The notes under the pieces: generated by a model
What the model saw: only the letters and a program-made list of their open reading frames with translations
The model's database searches: none
Told to the model about the DNA's origin: nothing
Translations under genes and position numbers: made by a program
From: Kryptolebias marmoratus
Taxonomy: Eukaryota > Chordata > Actinopteri > Cyprinodontiformes > Rivulidae
Assembly: GCF_001649575.2 (NCBI RefSeq)
Contig: NC_051453.1
Coordinates: 16,258,849-16,322,848 of the forward strand
Length of the DNA stretch: 64,000 bases
Direction: 5' to 3'
In this document: positions 35,713 through 49,173 of the stretch, piece by piece
Numbering within the stretch: position 1 is the stretch's first letter
Layout of the letters: each line of letters begins with the position of its first letter

Positions 35713-36834
35713 AGAAAATCAAAATAAATAAGATCACATTATAGGAAAATTGGCAACTCACAAAAATAACCCTTACATTCATATTAGGAGAAAAAAAATA
35801 GGAGTCTTATTAATTTTATGCAGGTTTAAGTTCTTGTATTAAATTATAGAGCTTGGTAATGTCCCTTCCCTTCCCCAATGAGGAAAATGTATTCTGACTC
35901 TTATCATGTATTATGATAAGAGATTATGGGTTATGTACATTATCCTTAGCTTTAAATATATATTTTAAAGACAAACTAATACAGAAATGTTACATAAGTT
36001 AAGAAAGATTTTTATAAAACTAGGCTGCTGTCATGATGTCCATTTGTTTGTCTTTAAATGTCATATTTCAAAATAGTTGCAAGATGAGCACTTGGTCGTC
36101 ATTTTAGAGCTAATGTTAACTTCATGCATCAGAGTCTGTCATGGATGAAGGTCAGGATGCAGCCCTTTTATCTTTTAACCTAAAATTAGGATTTTTCAGA
36201 AGCCTTTTAGCCTTTTCTCGAAGTGTTATCCACCTGTAACAGACGTGGTTTCAATACACAACCAGCCTCTGTTGCTATTACACTACCTCTAACGCCCTCT
36301 GAAACACAGCTATGTACAGAGCCATCTTATACTGAAATATGCTGCCTTCTGAAATAACATTGATTGGTGATCATGACAGTTTTAACCCTCCTGAAGCCCT
36401 TAAAAGAGAGCAAGAAGACGAGAGGTAGAGAAGCCCTTGTAACTTTGGTTCAATTTGACCTGAAGGCCTTGGCACGGCTAAAAAGTACTATAAAAAAAAT
36501 CTATAATCCAAAATAAATTATTATTAAACTGTATGGATGAGTCAGTGAGGGAAATGTAGACTGTGTTTTTCTCTTGACATTCTTTGGAATCATTGTAGTC
36601 AACCACTTGTACTGGTGTTTTGTTCTTTTAAAATCTTTTTGTGTTTTTTTTTTGTTAGATTTTGAGTAGCAATGATTGTAATAATGTATTATTTTTGTAA
36701 TGTAATGTTTGAGAGTGTAGACCTCAGGATGAATAATCTGTACTATGGTAAAAATCTAAAGAGGATAGTTAAATTAATAATTTAGTTAATAAATCTCACA
36801 AATTTAAAGTGGAAGTTTAATGCAGAACTTTGTG
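35713..36834. other. Intergenic sequence, nothing assigned
   Basis: AT-rich. No gene or repeat was recognised. Confidence 0.5.
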
Positions 36835-36938
<104 letters not shown>

Positions 36939-38126
36939 CAACAGGTTAAAGCTGATCAGTCTGTACTTCATCGAGTAACCAGAGCTGTCAGACTGAAAGT
37001 TGGTTGCTGGTTTTCGCGCAAAAAATGTTTTCAACGGAAGCGTAATAATGTCACTTATTTAAGAGTTATCTTTCTTTTAAACACTGAACTTTAAGCGTTT
37101 AATTTCTTGGGCATGGGGCAGTCATGTTGAAAGTTGGAACCACTCCAGAGCCGTTGCTGTCATTATTTCACCCTAACGATCCAGTTCTCTAACATTTTCC
37201 AACTCCTGATTCATGTCACAGGAACAGAAAAGTGATGAGTGTGGGGGTGGAAAGGTGGAGGTCTAGCGACTTACAGCAAACTGACAACTTTGCAAGTGAG
37301 CGAAAAGACAAAAAAAAAAATCCCACCAAGCATCTGTTGAGTATATTTTGGTTTTGATGACAGTTATCGATTTTATCTTTTTTTTTTTTTAATTTCACAC
37401 AGGAAGCAACAGATTAAGATGAAAGCAGCCCACCTTTATCAGACCATCATCTTGCATAGTTTGCTCGGAATAACCACAGGAAGATGCATTTTCAACAAGT
37501 AAAACACGAAAGGGGCTTTGCAAAACTAAACCCACAACACTTCATTCCATCAGTCCAGCAAAACATAAAACTTCAAATTACACACTCCAACAAAAAAAGT
37601 ACATCCTCCGTACAAGAACACAAGAAGGACTTTTAAAACACCCATTTGGAAGAACAAACCTAATTTTCTTTTTGACACAGAGCCTTGAGATAAAGCAGGC
37701 CTCAACGACACTGCAAGAATCATAAACTTTTCACTTGCATTTGCTCATTACATCACTGTAACCCAATATGTCTGCATTTATTTAATAAAGTTTCAATTTA
37801 TTATTGTAGAAGCACGAGGCCATAAGTTTTCAGAGCCATTAGCACATCCTAATGTTTGTTTTTCGACAAATTGTCAGTTCTTCGACTTTAATTTTTTTTC
37901 TCTTTACGATCAAAGCAGTTTAAAATCATCTGTAGATTTCTGTTTAATTGTTGTCACATCAGTGTCACACCTCTTTTTTTGTGACGTTAGACGATTACAT
38001 CATAACCCCGCAGAAAACCTTTCATGATGTTGACAATGATAGTGTTGGGATTCGGAGTCTTCATGTGGTTTGTTTGTACTATAGGCACGTTGCTGCTGTG
38101 GACAGCCAGGTGACACACACTGGTAG
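36939..38126. other. Intergenic sequence, nothing assigned
   Basis: No supported gene or repeat. Confidence 0.5.
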
Positions 38127-38407
38127 ATAGTTAATGGACTGCACTTATATAGCACCTTTACAGCCAACCAGGCCACTCTGTGCCCTCATTTACCCATCAA
38201 CACACATTCATGCAGCGCTCTACTACATCTCTACAAAACTAATCTGACTAAAGCATATATCGTCTAACCAGTGCTTCAGATCACATTCACACATCAGAGG
38301 CAATGAGGGTTTCAGTGTCTTCCCCATGTGACTGCATACTGACAGGAACTGAACCTCCGACTCTCTTGTTGGAGGACAGCTCCTCCAACCACTGACCCAC
38401 AGTCGCC
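38127..38407 (-). mobile_element. tRNA-derived SINE with intact A and B boxes
   Basis: On the minus strand the head reads GGGCGACTGTGGGTCAGTGG (A-box TGGGTCAGTGG, 38399-38389) and then GGTTCAGTTCC (B-box, 38355-38345), with tRNA-like spacing of about 34 bases. The body matches the plus-strand copy at 32163-32461 and ends TATATAAGTGCAGTCC. Confidence 0.8.
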
Positions 38408-38417
38408 CTCTCTTGGT

Positions 38418-39330
38418 CAGTTCCTGTCCCCTAACTTTAGGGGGTCCAGGGAGACACCTGTCTGCCTGATCCAGTTCTCGTACGGGTCAATGGCAGTGCC
38501 TCACCACCAGGTTTTGCACCGGACAGCAAGGTCAAACCACTTCGCCCAGCACTAATCTCTGGCTGACCCGTCTGTGGGTTTCCAGCCTTTTGTCCTTCTG
38601 CACTCCAGCTGTCAGACGGCCTGACTTCCCGAGCAACTTTGCCTGCTCAGATGGTTCTGGGGCCATCAGATTGAACTCTTTGACTGCCTGCCTAGCCCTG
38701 GGCTATTGGGCTATAAGGCCCAGACACTTTTTTGTTTTCTTTTTTCTGGTTGTTGCCTGGTCCTTCCTTCCAGGCCTCTTCCACACACTTGGTTACAAAT
38801 GGAAAGCTTTTGTAGTGGGATGTTCCTTGGATGGGAGGTTCTGTCATGATCCTGAGTTTTGTGTGTTTGTAGTTTGACTTTGTTTGCTGTTATGTTTATG
38901 TCATGCTTTTCCTTGTTGTTTTGAATATTTTCATTTGTTCAGTATAGATCAGTTTATTGGGTTGATTCCTGTCTCGCCGCTCGTCGCCTTCCTCAGTTTT
39001 CCTGACTCCACCTGTCCTCCAGCTGGACTCCCCTCTCAGTATACAGTAATGCTCAGGACTCCTGATCCCTGTATGCTGTCTTGTCAGTTTTCCTCATGCC
39101 GTCAATTATTGCTGCCCTATCAGCTTTTTATATTTTTATTTTTAAATCCCTTAGTCCTCTGTTACTTAATTTGTCTGTGTTTGAACCAGGAGTGTGTCAC
39201 GGATGTTAACCCCTGCTCTGCCATCTTTCTGTGTGGTGGTTCCATCGTGGTTCTGTTTGGAGAAAAGAGCAGAATCCAGCGCATCTCAGCTCCAAACTTC
39301 TTAATTATTCTCTTATTTATTATGAACTTA
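38418..39330 (+). mobile_element. Probable 3' end of an LTR retrotransposon with LTR start
   Basis: A GC-richer stretch ends in GGGAGGTTCTGTCATGATCC, the usual junction between the pol end and a TGTCATGA-type LTR (LTR start about 38843). The following pyrimidine-rich sequence (GACTCCACCTGTCC) resembles the other LTRs in the window. No RT or integrase motif survives, and the right border is unclear. Confidence 0.4.
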
Positions 39331-40077
39331 CATGTTCGCAGCGTGGGTCTTTAAAATCTCAAAGCAGAAGGGATTAACTCAAAAAGACAAATACAGAGTC
39401 AACTCTATCCTATAACAACAAGCTGAGCCGACCTTCATTGAGCCGTTTAATGCTATGTTTGACTCCGCAGCAGCAGCTCATCCAGTCTCCAGATGCTCTT
39501 CAGGTGTTTGTGGCTCAGGGGAGCCTTCAGAGACTAGATGGAGACTTCAGTCTTTCTGATTATGTTGGTGTGACCCCTGCAGGCTGTTCTGCAAAAAGCT
39601 CTGAGACCAGTATTCTCCTTCTGGCCCATTCTGGCTTCTTTAACCTCTAATATGTCAGTGATATGGAGAAAATGCACATATATTTTAAGATACAAGTAAT
39701 AGAAAGAGCCCATTTTGGTGTCATTTGTTAGCTCCCCAGTTGATCCAATCAGGTAAACGAGGTTTTATGCCTTTCTTTGTCCAGGTTTATTCTGTAACCT
39801 TGTCAAATAAATTGTGTTTCCTTCTTCTTTTTAAATGCTATCTCACTTTGTATCTTTAATGTCATGCAAACCATTTAGAGTTAACTTTTAATCTATTGTC
39901 TAACTGAGATTTATCTCAAGCAAATATTTTATCTACTGCCATTTTTAAAATCTTGAATATATTCATTCATACAGACATTTTTCTGTATAAATCTGTTTTT
40001 AAAACTTTGCCATTATCTATTACAGTCTGTTAGCACAATTTTATTGTTTTATCATCAGATCAGCTTAGTCTAAGGCA
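39331..40077. other. Intergenic sequence, nothing assigned
   Basis: No supported gene; short open frames only. Confidence 0.5.
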
Positions 40078-40113
40078 GCGGCTGATATGCATTCCTTCAA
40101 GGATGCCCTGGCC
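40078..40113 (+). repeat. R1 repeat, 3' end only
   Basis: GATATGCATTCCTTCAAGGA followed by TGCCCTGGCCTTT matches the 3' terminus of the R1 family. Confidence 0.7.
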
Positions 40114-40980
40114 TTTAATTTATTTATTTGCTTTAATCTCACGACGCCCACAGTATAAGAGATTATAACTTTATTCTGATGATTATTTTTCCTGTACATC
40201 ATATTTTAAGCCATCACACTATACAAGTAATTCTGAAAGCTTGGTCTGACTCTCTGCTTTACGTGTATGTTGTTGGCCCACAAAAATAGTTTGCGGAGTA
40301 ATAATGCAGTTTTATCACAGCTGAATATTTGTTAAACTGTTATTTTTAGCAGCAGGTTTTGGCATTTGATTTGAGATAATCTTGTGCGCACGTGTGTGTG
40401 TGTGTGTAAGAAAGACAGAATCGTTTAGCTGCTGAAGAAATGCTCACTAATAATTTTAAAACACTGCCACTATAGCAGCACAAAACTATCATGAAAAGTC
40501 ATAAAGCAACAGAATAATAAAGATTATCGGTTAATTTTATTTCCATGTGGTTACAGGCAAGTGCTAAGAACTTATAAAGCAAAATTCCTGCCAGTATACT
40601 TGTAGTGAAGTAAAAATTCCTTCTGTAATACGGTAAAGATGCATCAAATATCTCAAAATGACATTTAAATACTGCAGCACGGCACTGTTTTTGTTATGTC
40701 ATGTGTATCTTTATTTAAAAAAAGACACCGAACCTAAAAACTGTAAGTAAACCACTTTTGGTCATCTCATGTACTTATTAGCTATGGTAACATTTACTCA
40801 AAATTTATTCCTATGCAGCCTAACCTGAATAAAAAAAAATAAAGATGATATATTTTCTTATTTTGAAAACCCTCGGTGTTTTATTACTGTTGCAGTCTTT
40901 TAAATCATTTGTCCTTTGGAGGTAAATCCATTGTCCTAGGGATCACCCCCATCGAGTACAGGATTACGGTCTAGCGACTT
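40114..40980. other. Intergenic sequence with a short (GT)n
   Basis: A GT-rich tract at about 40390-40408; no gene. Confidence 0.5.
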
Positions 40981-40984
40981 CCCG

Positions 40985-41070
40985 TAAGTCACGCCCCCTG
41001 CGTCGCGACGTCGATCTTCCGAGCGGGCTCTCTCTCCTTATATGGCCGGTTTCCGGAATGAGCTCACGCT
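40985..41070. promoter_or_regulatory. CpG-rich SRE/ETS cluster downstream of JUN
   Basis: Within AT-rich surroundings, this block has many CpGs, a perfect CArG box (CCTTATATGG, 41036-41045) and, five bases on, a palindromic ETS site (TTCCGGAA, 41051-41058). GTCACGCCCC and GACGTCG lie just upstream. CArG plus ETS is the SRF/ternary-complex-factor arrangement of immediate-early genes. It lies about 2.1 kb past the JUN stop and may be a JUN enhancer or the promoter of an unseen transcript. Confidence 0.55.
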
Positions 41071-42460
41071 GCTGTTAATTTAAGGAAATCAGACCAGACT
41101 TTTATGTAAAAATCATCAATTCACGTTGAAACCGAGTAAGGAATGAGAATAAAACCAAAAGCAGTGTTTTAAAGGGGTTTTGTGTTAAATATGGTTAATT
41201 TGTGAAAGTTTGTGTTGAAATAAACATTATAACTGAGGAAAAGTATGGCTAAATCGACCATCATTATAATCTCAGTCTGAGTTAAAACTAATAACACGGG
41301 GTTTTAAAAAGTAAAAAAATATATATTACAATATTAACCAATGGAAATAAGGGCACAAAAGAATAAAATGAAAACATAGACATTCAGCATCAAACTCAGA
41401 ATAAGACTACTAAATACTAATTAATATGTGTTAATAATCAGTTCTTACAGTTTGTAGGTTAATAAGCTATTTTTAAATGAACTAAAATCAGTAAAAGAAC
41501 CTTTAATTTAGGCGAGAGTAACCTCGAACTTGGTCTCTGTCGCCCTCTAGCGGTTCATTGTGGTCAGTGCGTTTTTCTAAAGGATGAAAACTTTTTTAGT
41601 TATTCCTAAACGCCATATCCTCACCTGTATCACCAAATACACCTGCTGCCTCAACAGACGTCATGAATATATCAGCCATTGATTTTTTTTTTAGCAAAAT
41701 ATAGCATTAATGACTTTGACAAAAACACAATTTGTGTGAATTGTTTCTCAACAATGTTAAATAAGAAAACTTTTTCTCGTGTCTTGTAAGTCGTTTTATT
41801 TAAGGAAAACAAGCAACAGTGGGGGGGATTTTCCGTGGTCAAACGTCCTTTTAATTGAATTTTTGCTTACTCAGTTAATTCCCAGAATTTTTATTTCTAA
41901 CAGGACTTTAGTCACTTTGTGATGACTTTATGAAAGTGCAACTCAATGTAATTTGATCAGGGTGAACATCTATTTGCATATCTAGACCTGACACTTTGTT
42001 TTGGCCTGTCCGGGGTTTCCTTGTTTACATCAGAGCGGGAAGTGATGTTGGACAGCTGAAAGGAGAGCCTGTCTGTGATTCTGCATCCAGTCAGGGATGT
42101 AGTAAATCTATCTTTTTTACAATTTCCTGCCACATTTACAATAATATGAGAGGGTTATTGTCTGGTAGAGCTGTGTGAGCCAAAGTGGAGGTCTCAGCTC
42201 TAATTAGCAGGGCAGCCTTTCATCAGTAAGCGAGCCTGTTCTGTCAGCTGTAACGCAATCCTCCAGGTTGGATCAATACCAGCACTGATGGAATTTACCT
42301 CCAGGTTCTCAGAACTAGCAGTTCTTGCAACATGTTGCAACATGTTTTATTGTTTGAGTTCCTTAACATGGCACACCCACTTTTTTCTTTTCTTTTCTGT
42401 CACTCTTACACAAAAAAAGAAAACAACAACACAGAGACACTGTTGCTTCATTTCATCTGG
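41071..42460. other. JUN downstream flank
   Basis: AT-rich; a CTCF-like motif lies at 41541-41553 (CGCCCTCTAGCGG, reverse complement CCGCTAGAGGGCG). No gene. Confidence 0.5.
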
Positions 42461-43138
42461 TTTATTTCCTTAAATATTGATTAGCTTCTGAAGTGCTCAG
42501 AAATAAAGAAATAAAAAAACAATTATACGGTTTTCTTATAAACAAATAGTAAACATAAGTACTCCAAGTTGATCTTATATACATATAATAATAATAAAAA
42601 TAATAATAATACAATAATGAGTGAAACCCCATTAAACAGCTTTAGAAAAAAACAAGTAATTCTCGAAGCTTTTCATTTCTTACAATTAAGAAAAAGGTTT
42701 TGTACTGTAACTCAGAGGTCGGCAGCATTTGTTACAACTTTTAAAGCCGCTCAGCGCTGAAAACACGCCCGAGTTTGGCTACAGCAAGAAAAAAAGTCTC
42801 TGTTTCAGGCTCTTCAGTCCAAATACTGAACCTCTCCTTTGGTGGTGATGATAAAGTCCATGCAGAGCTGGGGATAAATCAAGAAAACTTCAGTCAGTCT
42901 TGGTTCTGTAAAGAAACACAGAAAGTCCTCTTTGGTTCCACTGTCACTGTCCCGAGCCCATCTCCAGGAGGACGCGCCACCGCGGGGCCCCCTGCCACTT
43001 CAGGAACCTCACTGCGGGCCCCCAACCCCTCAGGTCCTGCCACATCAGCCCAAATCCCGCCGTGAGGTTCTGGGGAGACGCACTGCCACAGGAAGCGTCC
43101 GTTTCCTTCAACTCACAGTCTCTCCTCTCCCCGCCGCC
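42461..43138 (-). other. JUN: Probable JUN 3' UTR with polyadenylation signal
   Basis: It follows the JUN stop codon. The AT content rises towards 42460-42700, with several ATTTA-like and TTATT stretches expected of an unstable immediate-early mRNA. AATAAA occurs on the minus strand at 42466-42461 and again at 42350-42345. The exact cleavage site is unknown. Confidence 0.45.
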
Positions 43139-44197
<1,059 letters not shown>

Positions 44198-44368
44198 TCA
44201 GCGCGGACTTGTGCTGACAGGAATCTGAACTTACTTTTTCCCCCCGCTGCTGGTCAATAATGTTCACGGCTTTAGCCTGAGAGTGTGAGCCTCCAGCAGC
44301 GTGTCAGCTCCGCTCCTCTCTGCCTCCGTGTGTTTATACACTGTACGGCACGCAGCGTGGAGGCTAAC

Positions 44369-44375
44369 CTTATCT
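44369..44375 (-). promoter_or_regulatory. JUN: JUN TATA-like element (AGATAAG)
   Basis: Minus-strand AGATAAG sits 29 bases from jun1 in the same context (GCAGATAAG) as in the mammalian JUN core promoter. This puts transcription start near 44340 and gives a 5' UTR of roughly 230 bases. Confidence 0.6.
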
Positions 44376-44390
44376 GCTGCCTCTGCCTCG

Positions 44391-44400
44391 CTAAAAATAA
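44391..44400 (-). promoter_or_regulatory. JUN: MEF2 site in JUN promoter
   Basis: Minus-strand TTATTTTTAG lies next to jun1, the same position and nearly the same sequence as the mammalian MEF2/RSRF element (CTATTTTTAG). Confidence 0.75.
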
Positions 44401-44403
44401 CCA

Positions 44404-44411
44404 TGATGTCA
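44404..44411 (-). promoter_or_regulatory. JUN: Proximal AP-1/ATF site jun1 (TGACATCA)
   Basis: Minus-strand TGACATCA is identical to the mammalian jun1 TRE-like element, bound by Jun/ATF2 and responsible for JUN autoregulation. Confidence 0.85.
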
Positions 44412-44412
44412 C

Positions 44413-44457
44413 GGCGGGGCTCTGCCATTGGCTGGGGGGCGTGGTGGGAGGCGGGGC
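44413..44457 (-). promoter_or_regulatory. JUN: CCAAT box flanked by GC boxes
   Basis: CCAAT (minus strand, 44431-44427) lies between GC boxes at 44413-44420 and 44450-44457 (GGCGGGGC on plus). The upstream GC box then CCAAT then jun1 order is that of mammalian JUN. Confidence 0.7.
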
Positions 44458-44529
44458 CCGAGCCGCCGATAAGGCGCGTTGCCTAGGCGACCACCCAGAA
44501 GATTCTCAGTCTCGCGGTGGATTGTGGGA

Positions 44530-44537
44530 TGAGGTAA
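44530..44537 (-). promoter_or_regulatory. JUN: Distal AP-1/ATF site jun2 (TTACCTCA)
   Basis: Minus-strand TTACCTCA equals the mammalian jun2 element. It lies 126 bases upstream of jun1, against about 118 in human. A 47-bp-shifted sister copy (TGACGTAT on plus, 44577-44584) follows. Confidence 0.8.
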
Positions 44538-44805
44538 TGCAGCGAGGCGAATGCGTGAGCGCGGTGCATTGTGGGATGACGTATTGTTTTTGAATATCTG
44601 GTTACCCGCTCTTTGCTGTCAGTGGCGGGAGAGAAGCGCCGCTGCTGCATCTGTCCTGATTATTACTGAGCTGTGAAACAGTTATTAAACACTTCTGTCA
44701 GTGAATAAAATACTTACCTTTTCATTCTAATAAAAAGCTCTAAATTGCCTTTTAAATATGCACATATTCTATTCTTGTTTCAACTTGAAAGTAAAATAAA
44801 CACCT

Positions 44806-45230
44806 AGGATTCCTTGAAGAAATGCATATCTCCCACCACTCTTATACTAAGATCAATAATCATAAGAGAAAGGATGTAATTAAAGCTGTTTTTGTCAAAA
44901 TTTGCAAATACCTTTATGCACAATCTCACTCGATTTTGCAATATCTCACTTAACGTGTTAGGGCTTGCAGTATGTGTTGCAAATGACTCTCATCTACTAC
45001 CACACAAAAGCTTGACTCGATATCTGTAAAACTTAATGTAATATAGTCAGTTTTGTGTTTGCTGAGGTCGCTTAGCTGTAGTGGTCATCTTAATATGGGC
45101 CAACTCCTAAAGTTAATGAGTCGTAGATGTACGTCCAATGATTGCTTTCTGAGATTTTTACTAAAATCTGTCCAGGGGTTCGTGAGATATTTTACTAACA
45201 GATTGACGTTAACAGCTAATGCAAAAGTTT
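44806..45230 (-). repeat. Family R1 repeat, inverted copy
   Basis: Reverse complement of the R1 layout: GATTCCTTGAAGAAATGCATATC at the left, then CTACTACCACAC, GGTCATCTTAATATGGG and GTGAGATATTTTACTAACAG. Confidence 0.75.
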
Positions 45231-45364
45231 TAAGCAAAGATCTGGTGAAATGAGTTTAACTGAAAACCTTTATGTCATTTCATTTCTTATTTTGGGGTAG
45301 TCTATTTTGGGCCCTTATAATTTGTCTTGTATACTCCAACAATTATACACAGATACGCTTACAG

Positions 45365-45705
45365 CACAATGCCCGCCACCTTGCTTGCCTAAGATTGAAA
45401 CTATGATGTTGGCATAATCTATTAGCGCTTGGGGTATGTGTTGAAGGGGATTCTCAGCTACAGCCACACTAAATTTTAGCTCAGTATTTGTAATAGTATC
45501 TGAGTTTTAGCCATTGTTTTGTTTGCTTAGGTTAGTTAGGTTAGTAGTGGCAGCCATCTTGAATTACGTTGATTCCAAAAGTTAATCAGTTTTACCTGAA
45601 CGTCTTTCTGAGGTTCATTGAAGTCTGCCTGATGGTTAATGAGATAATTGCAACAGACAAAGGCAATGACATGACTGCCCATGCCTTTCATGGAGGCAGA
45701 TAATA
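45365..45705 (-). repeat. Family R1 repeat, second inverted copy
   Basis: Reverse-oriented landmarks GGCAGCCATCTTGAATTACG and CCAAAAGTTAATCAG, with a 5' hairpin remnant GCCTTTCATGGAGGCAGATAA at the right end. Confidence 0.7.
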
Positions 45706-48700
45706 AAATTGTATAATAATAGCAGCAAAGTTTCACATTAATTGTTGCAAGTCATAAAAATAATTATCTTTAATGGATAAAATGAGTGTAATCGTCATTT
45801 ACACCGCTAATGTTGTAATTATACCCTTATTTAATTGGCTTATTAGCCATATTTGAGAACTTCAGCTATATCTGAAGTCTGACACTCTTGTTTTGTAGGT
45901 CAGAAGCTGAAAGGTTTGAGCACTACTTAAACCGGATCTTCCAGATTTAAAAACGCCTGCATGTGAGTTTATTCGTTAGCAACACTTTTTTCTTCTGCGA
46001 GTGTTGGAGCTAGAGCTAGACATTTTCTTGTCCTCATGAAAGCACATTTCTATTATCCTTGGCAGGTTGTGTAATTAGTGTAGTGAAGTACATTGTCCCC
46101 TGGCCTTTGGTCAGAAATCACCGGTGGTTTAATGGCGGGAGGTTAACCGGTGTCTGACGTGTTCGACCACACTCCCACTGTCTGGGTCATCCGTTGCCCT
46201 GCCATCTTTACTGCCTGCTCTCTCTAGCACATCCAGTCTAAATATGTCCCCCCTCTTGTGTGTCGAGTAAATCAGTCGTGTGGCGCTGGCTGGCTGGCTG
46301 GCTGGCTCAGAGAGGCACCCAGGGAAGATGAACCGAATCATAAAGCACCAGCATAGTCTGACTTTTTATTGCTGCTAATGCTGCCTTTATGCACTGCTGT
46401 AAGTGTCAGACTGCGGCCGTCAATAATCCAATCTAGCTTTAACTTAACTGATCTTACGCTGGTTTCTGACAAGATTTAAATCCGCTAAAAGGCACACAAC
46501 AGGAACAAGACAGTCGTATCGTTACATATTTCTTCTTCGTTCACTTTGTCATCATTTCATGACCGTCACTCTGGGGATAAAACAGGAGAAAGCACAACTT
46601 CGGACGCTTGCTTGTTCCACTGCCACATTCTGAAATATTGATCTTTTTTTTTTGGCTCATTCATCTGTTCATTACCTGTTTTTATCTAAAATAGAGCACA
46701 TGAAAGAACCATAGATGGTCCAGTGCCCGGCAGCTGACAGCAGGGATCCACATGTAAGGCTTCACACCCTGTCCTGAAAAAACAAATAAAGGTAAAATAC
46801 ACAAATTTAAAGTTCTATTCAGTAGCTATAACTCAGATAAAACTTATTCATTGTCATTTTTTTATTACTTTCATATATATATTTCAAAATGGTAATTAAC
46901 CCAGAACTTTATGATGTTTCATTATGGCTGTGTCAGAGTGAACTAAATGTTCTTCTCTTTCTCAGTCTTGCAGGTTTTAAAAGGTAACCACAGCATGTTA
47001 GTTTTCCAAAGTCATTTTATGTTTGGAAATCTTGGAGCAATTTATCATACAGGAACCCTACTGTTTAAGTCAGTATTTACTGTGAGGGGAGGATTTCCTG
47101 CTGTTTTCTGGTTCAAGGCCTGGATGCTTGGTCCACACATGCAGTACTTTGTTGTTTTTTTTACTGGACCACTTTGTGTGCATTGTCTCGTATAAAATTT
47201 TTACAACCTCTAAACTGGATAGTTGGACATTTAACTGGGTTGAACTTGTTCGCAGACTCTTGTGTCGTTGTTTTTTTATGTGTGAAAAGGTGCCATTTAT
47301 TTAAACGAGCGAACACAAAGTTTTATTCTGTACATCACAAAACGCAGACTCTTACTTTCCTGTCGCTGCATTTGAAGTTTTGTATTTTCAAGATAAAGAA
47401 TCTGCACGCTAACGCAGATGCATGTTTATCTTCAGCATTGTTTTCCTGCTCAGCTGCATCCTGACCTGACGTGGGACACGCCGGCCTTCTAAGTTGTCAA
47501 GTCTTTAGCTTTTTCCTCCCACCAGCAAACTCCTGTTGATTTCTAAACTTTTTTCCCTCATCATCGCCTCTTCCTCGCTCCCTTTTTTTTCACCTCTTTC
47601 ACTCCCTTCCACACTGAAGTTACTCCTGCACTTTTATTCCCTCTGGACTTTTCCCAAATGTCCTTCTGTTCTATCTCCCACACAATTTGCCTTCTTCTTA
47701 TCTTTCTCCTCCTCCTTCTCTCTTGCTCTCCTTCTCATCTTACTCCTATCAGTGGCTGTCCAGGCAGCAGGATTTCCCTTGTGACGGAAACAGGCTGTGG
47801 CCTTATTGTATTGTTTCAGCCGTTCTTTTCAGTAAAATCTCAGACTGCTGCTAATGCCTGTATGAAACTTCTAGGTCATTCAAAGCTATCCCCAAAACAG
47901 ATGAAAACCGCAAGCAAAAAGCCAACGAAAATTGAAGCAGCAAAGCAAACATTTGTGTTTTCATGTAGGACTGAATGTCGAGGCAGGATTGTTGAATGAG
48001 AAACAGAGAGACAAACCATTGGACGCTGGGACAGTGATCACACATAGTGGTCTTACCCAGTGTGGAAGACTGTTATTTCAGCTGTTTTGTGAAGGAAGAA
48101 AATGCACCCAGATGTGTGTCTTGGACTGGACTTTAGACATAAACACACACATTTTGCTGTATGTGTGTGTGTGTATAAATGTTCTGGGTCCACATATAAA
48201 GAAAGCTGGCAGTTTGAATTTGATTTACAAATTTATTTACCAATTACAGTTTTACAGATGTATTCACATACCCAGGCAGCTATCACCATTATTAGAGTAC
48301 AGTACAAGTAAGCTAATAACATCCAATTACACATACAGATATATACTAATCGGCCATAAAATTATGAACAAGTGTGAGTGTCCAAGTGGTATTCAGACAG
48401 CTCCATTAGATTATCGGGATCCCTTGGACTGAGAGGTGAGGCTGCTGTGGAGTGGGCTTTTCCCAGATATTATTTGATTCCACTGGTTCAATAACTGGGA
48501 AGTTTAGGTCAGACAGACATACGTTTGTTTACATATCGGTGTCATATTGTTATGGCTCATCAGTGTATGTAGTGAATAGAAGAAAAAAACTTCTTCAAGT
48601 GTTAGTCCGTTAAGGTGAACCAAACCTGATGCTGTGTCAATAAATAATAAAAAGGTAGATCGAGTCAGGCAACGCAGATGTTTATATATGTATTTATCTT

Positions 48701-48714
48701 TTAATGGAGAACAC
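45706..48714. other. Intergenic sequence, nothing assigned
   Basis: Holds a (GGCT)n tract (46286-46307) and a pyrimidine-rich stretch (47550-47740). No gene supported. Confidence 0.5.
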
Positions 48715-49173
48715 TGTCAGGATTTGGGGGTCTGGGTTTTTTGTATTGAGTTTATTGTTTCTTTAATTTTGTTATTTGGTTCCTGCGTTTAGTTTTGTCA
48801 GTTGATTTTTCGCTCCCTGTGCCCTCTGTGCTCTTGTCATACTCTCTTGTCCTCAGTCAATCATTTGTTTACCTGCCACGCCCATCTACACCTGCCCCGA
48901 GTTTGTAATCACTCACCTGTGCCCACTTCTCCTAATTTCCCGCAGGTTTTAAAACCTGGTCATTTCCCTCACTTGTCGCTGGTTCATTGTGTTTCTCTTA
49001 TGTGGTTTCCCTTGTGTCTCGCCCCTCGTGTTCCTGGAATCCTGTTTTGTTATTTTGTTTAGTTGCTGCCTCGTCAGCCTTTGTTTTCCTTTTGTAAATA
49101 AATTTGTTTTACTTTTGAGTTCTACTTTGTCTGTCTGCATTTGGGTCCGACCAACTCTACACCAACCATGACA
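48715..49173 (+). mobile_element. Solo LTR, 459 bp
   Basis: Borders TGTCAGGATTTGG ... AACCATGACA form short inverted repeats. A polyadenylation signal (GTAAATAAATTTG, about 49095) lies near the 3' end, as expected in an R region. It shares CACCTGTGCCCACTT and neighbouring blocks with the LTR at 4506-5046. No retroviral coding sequence is attached. No target duplication is evident. Confidence 0.75.

Noticed and set aside
44333..44338. TATAAA (minus strand) downstream of the JUN GATAAG element
   Set aside because: It falls at or past the start site predicted from jun1 spacing, so GATAAG is the better core element; TATAAA use is still possible.
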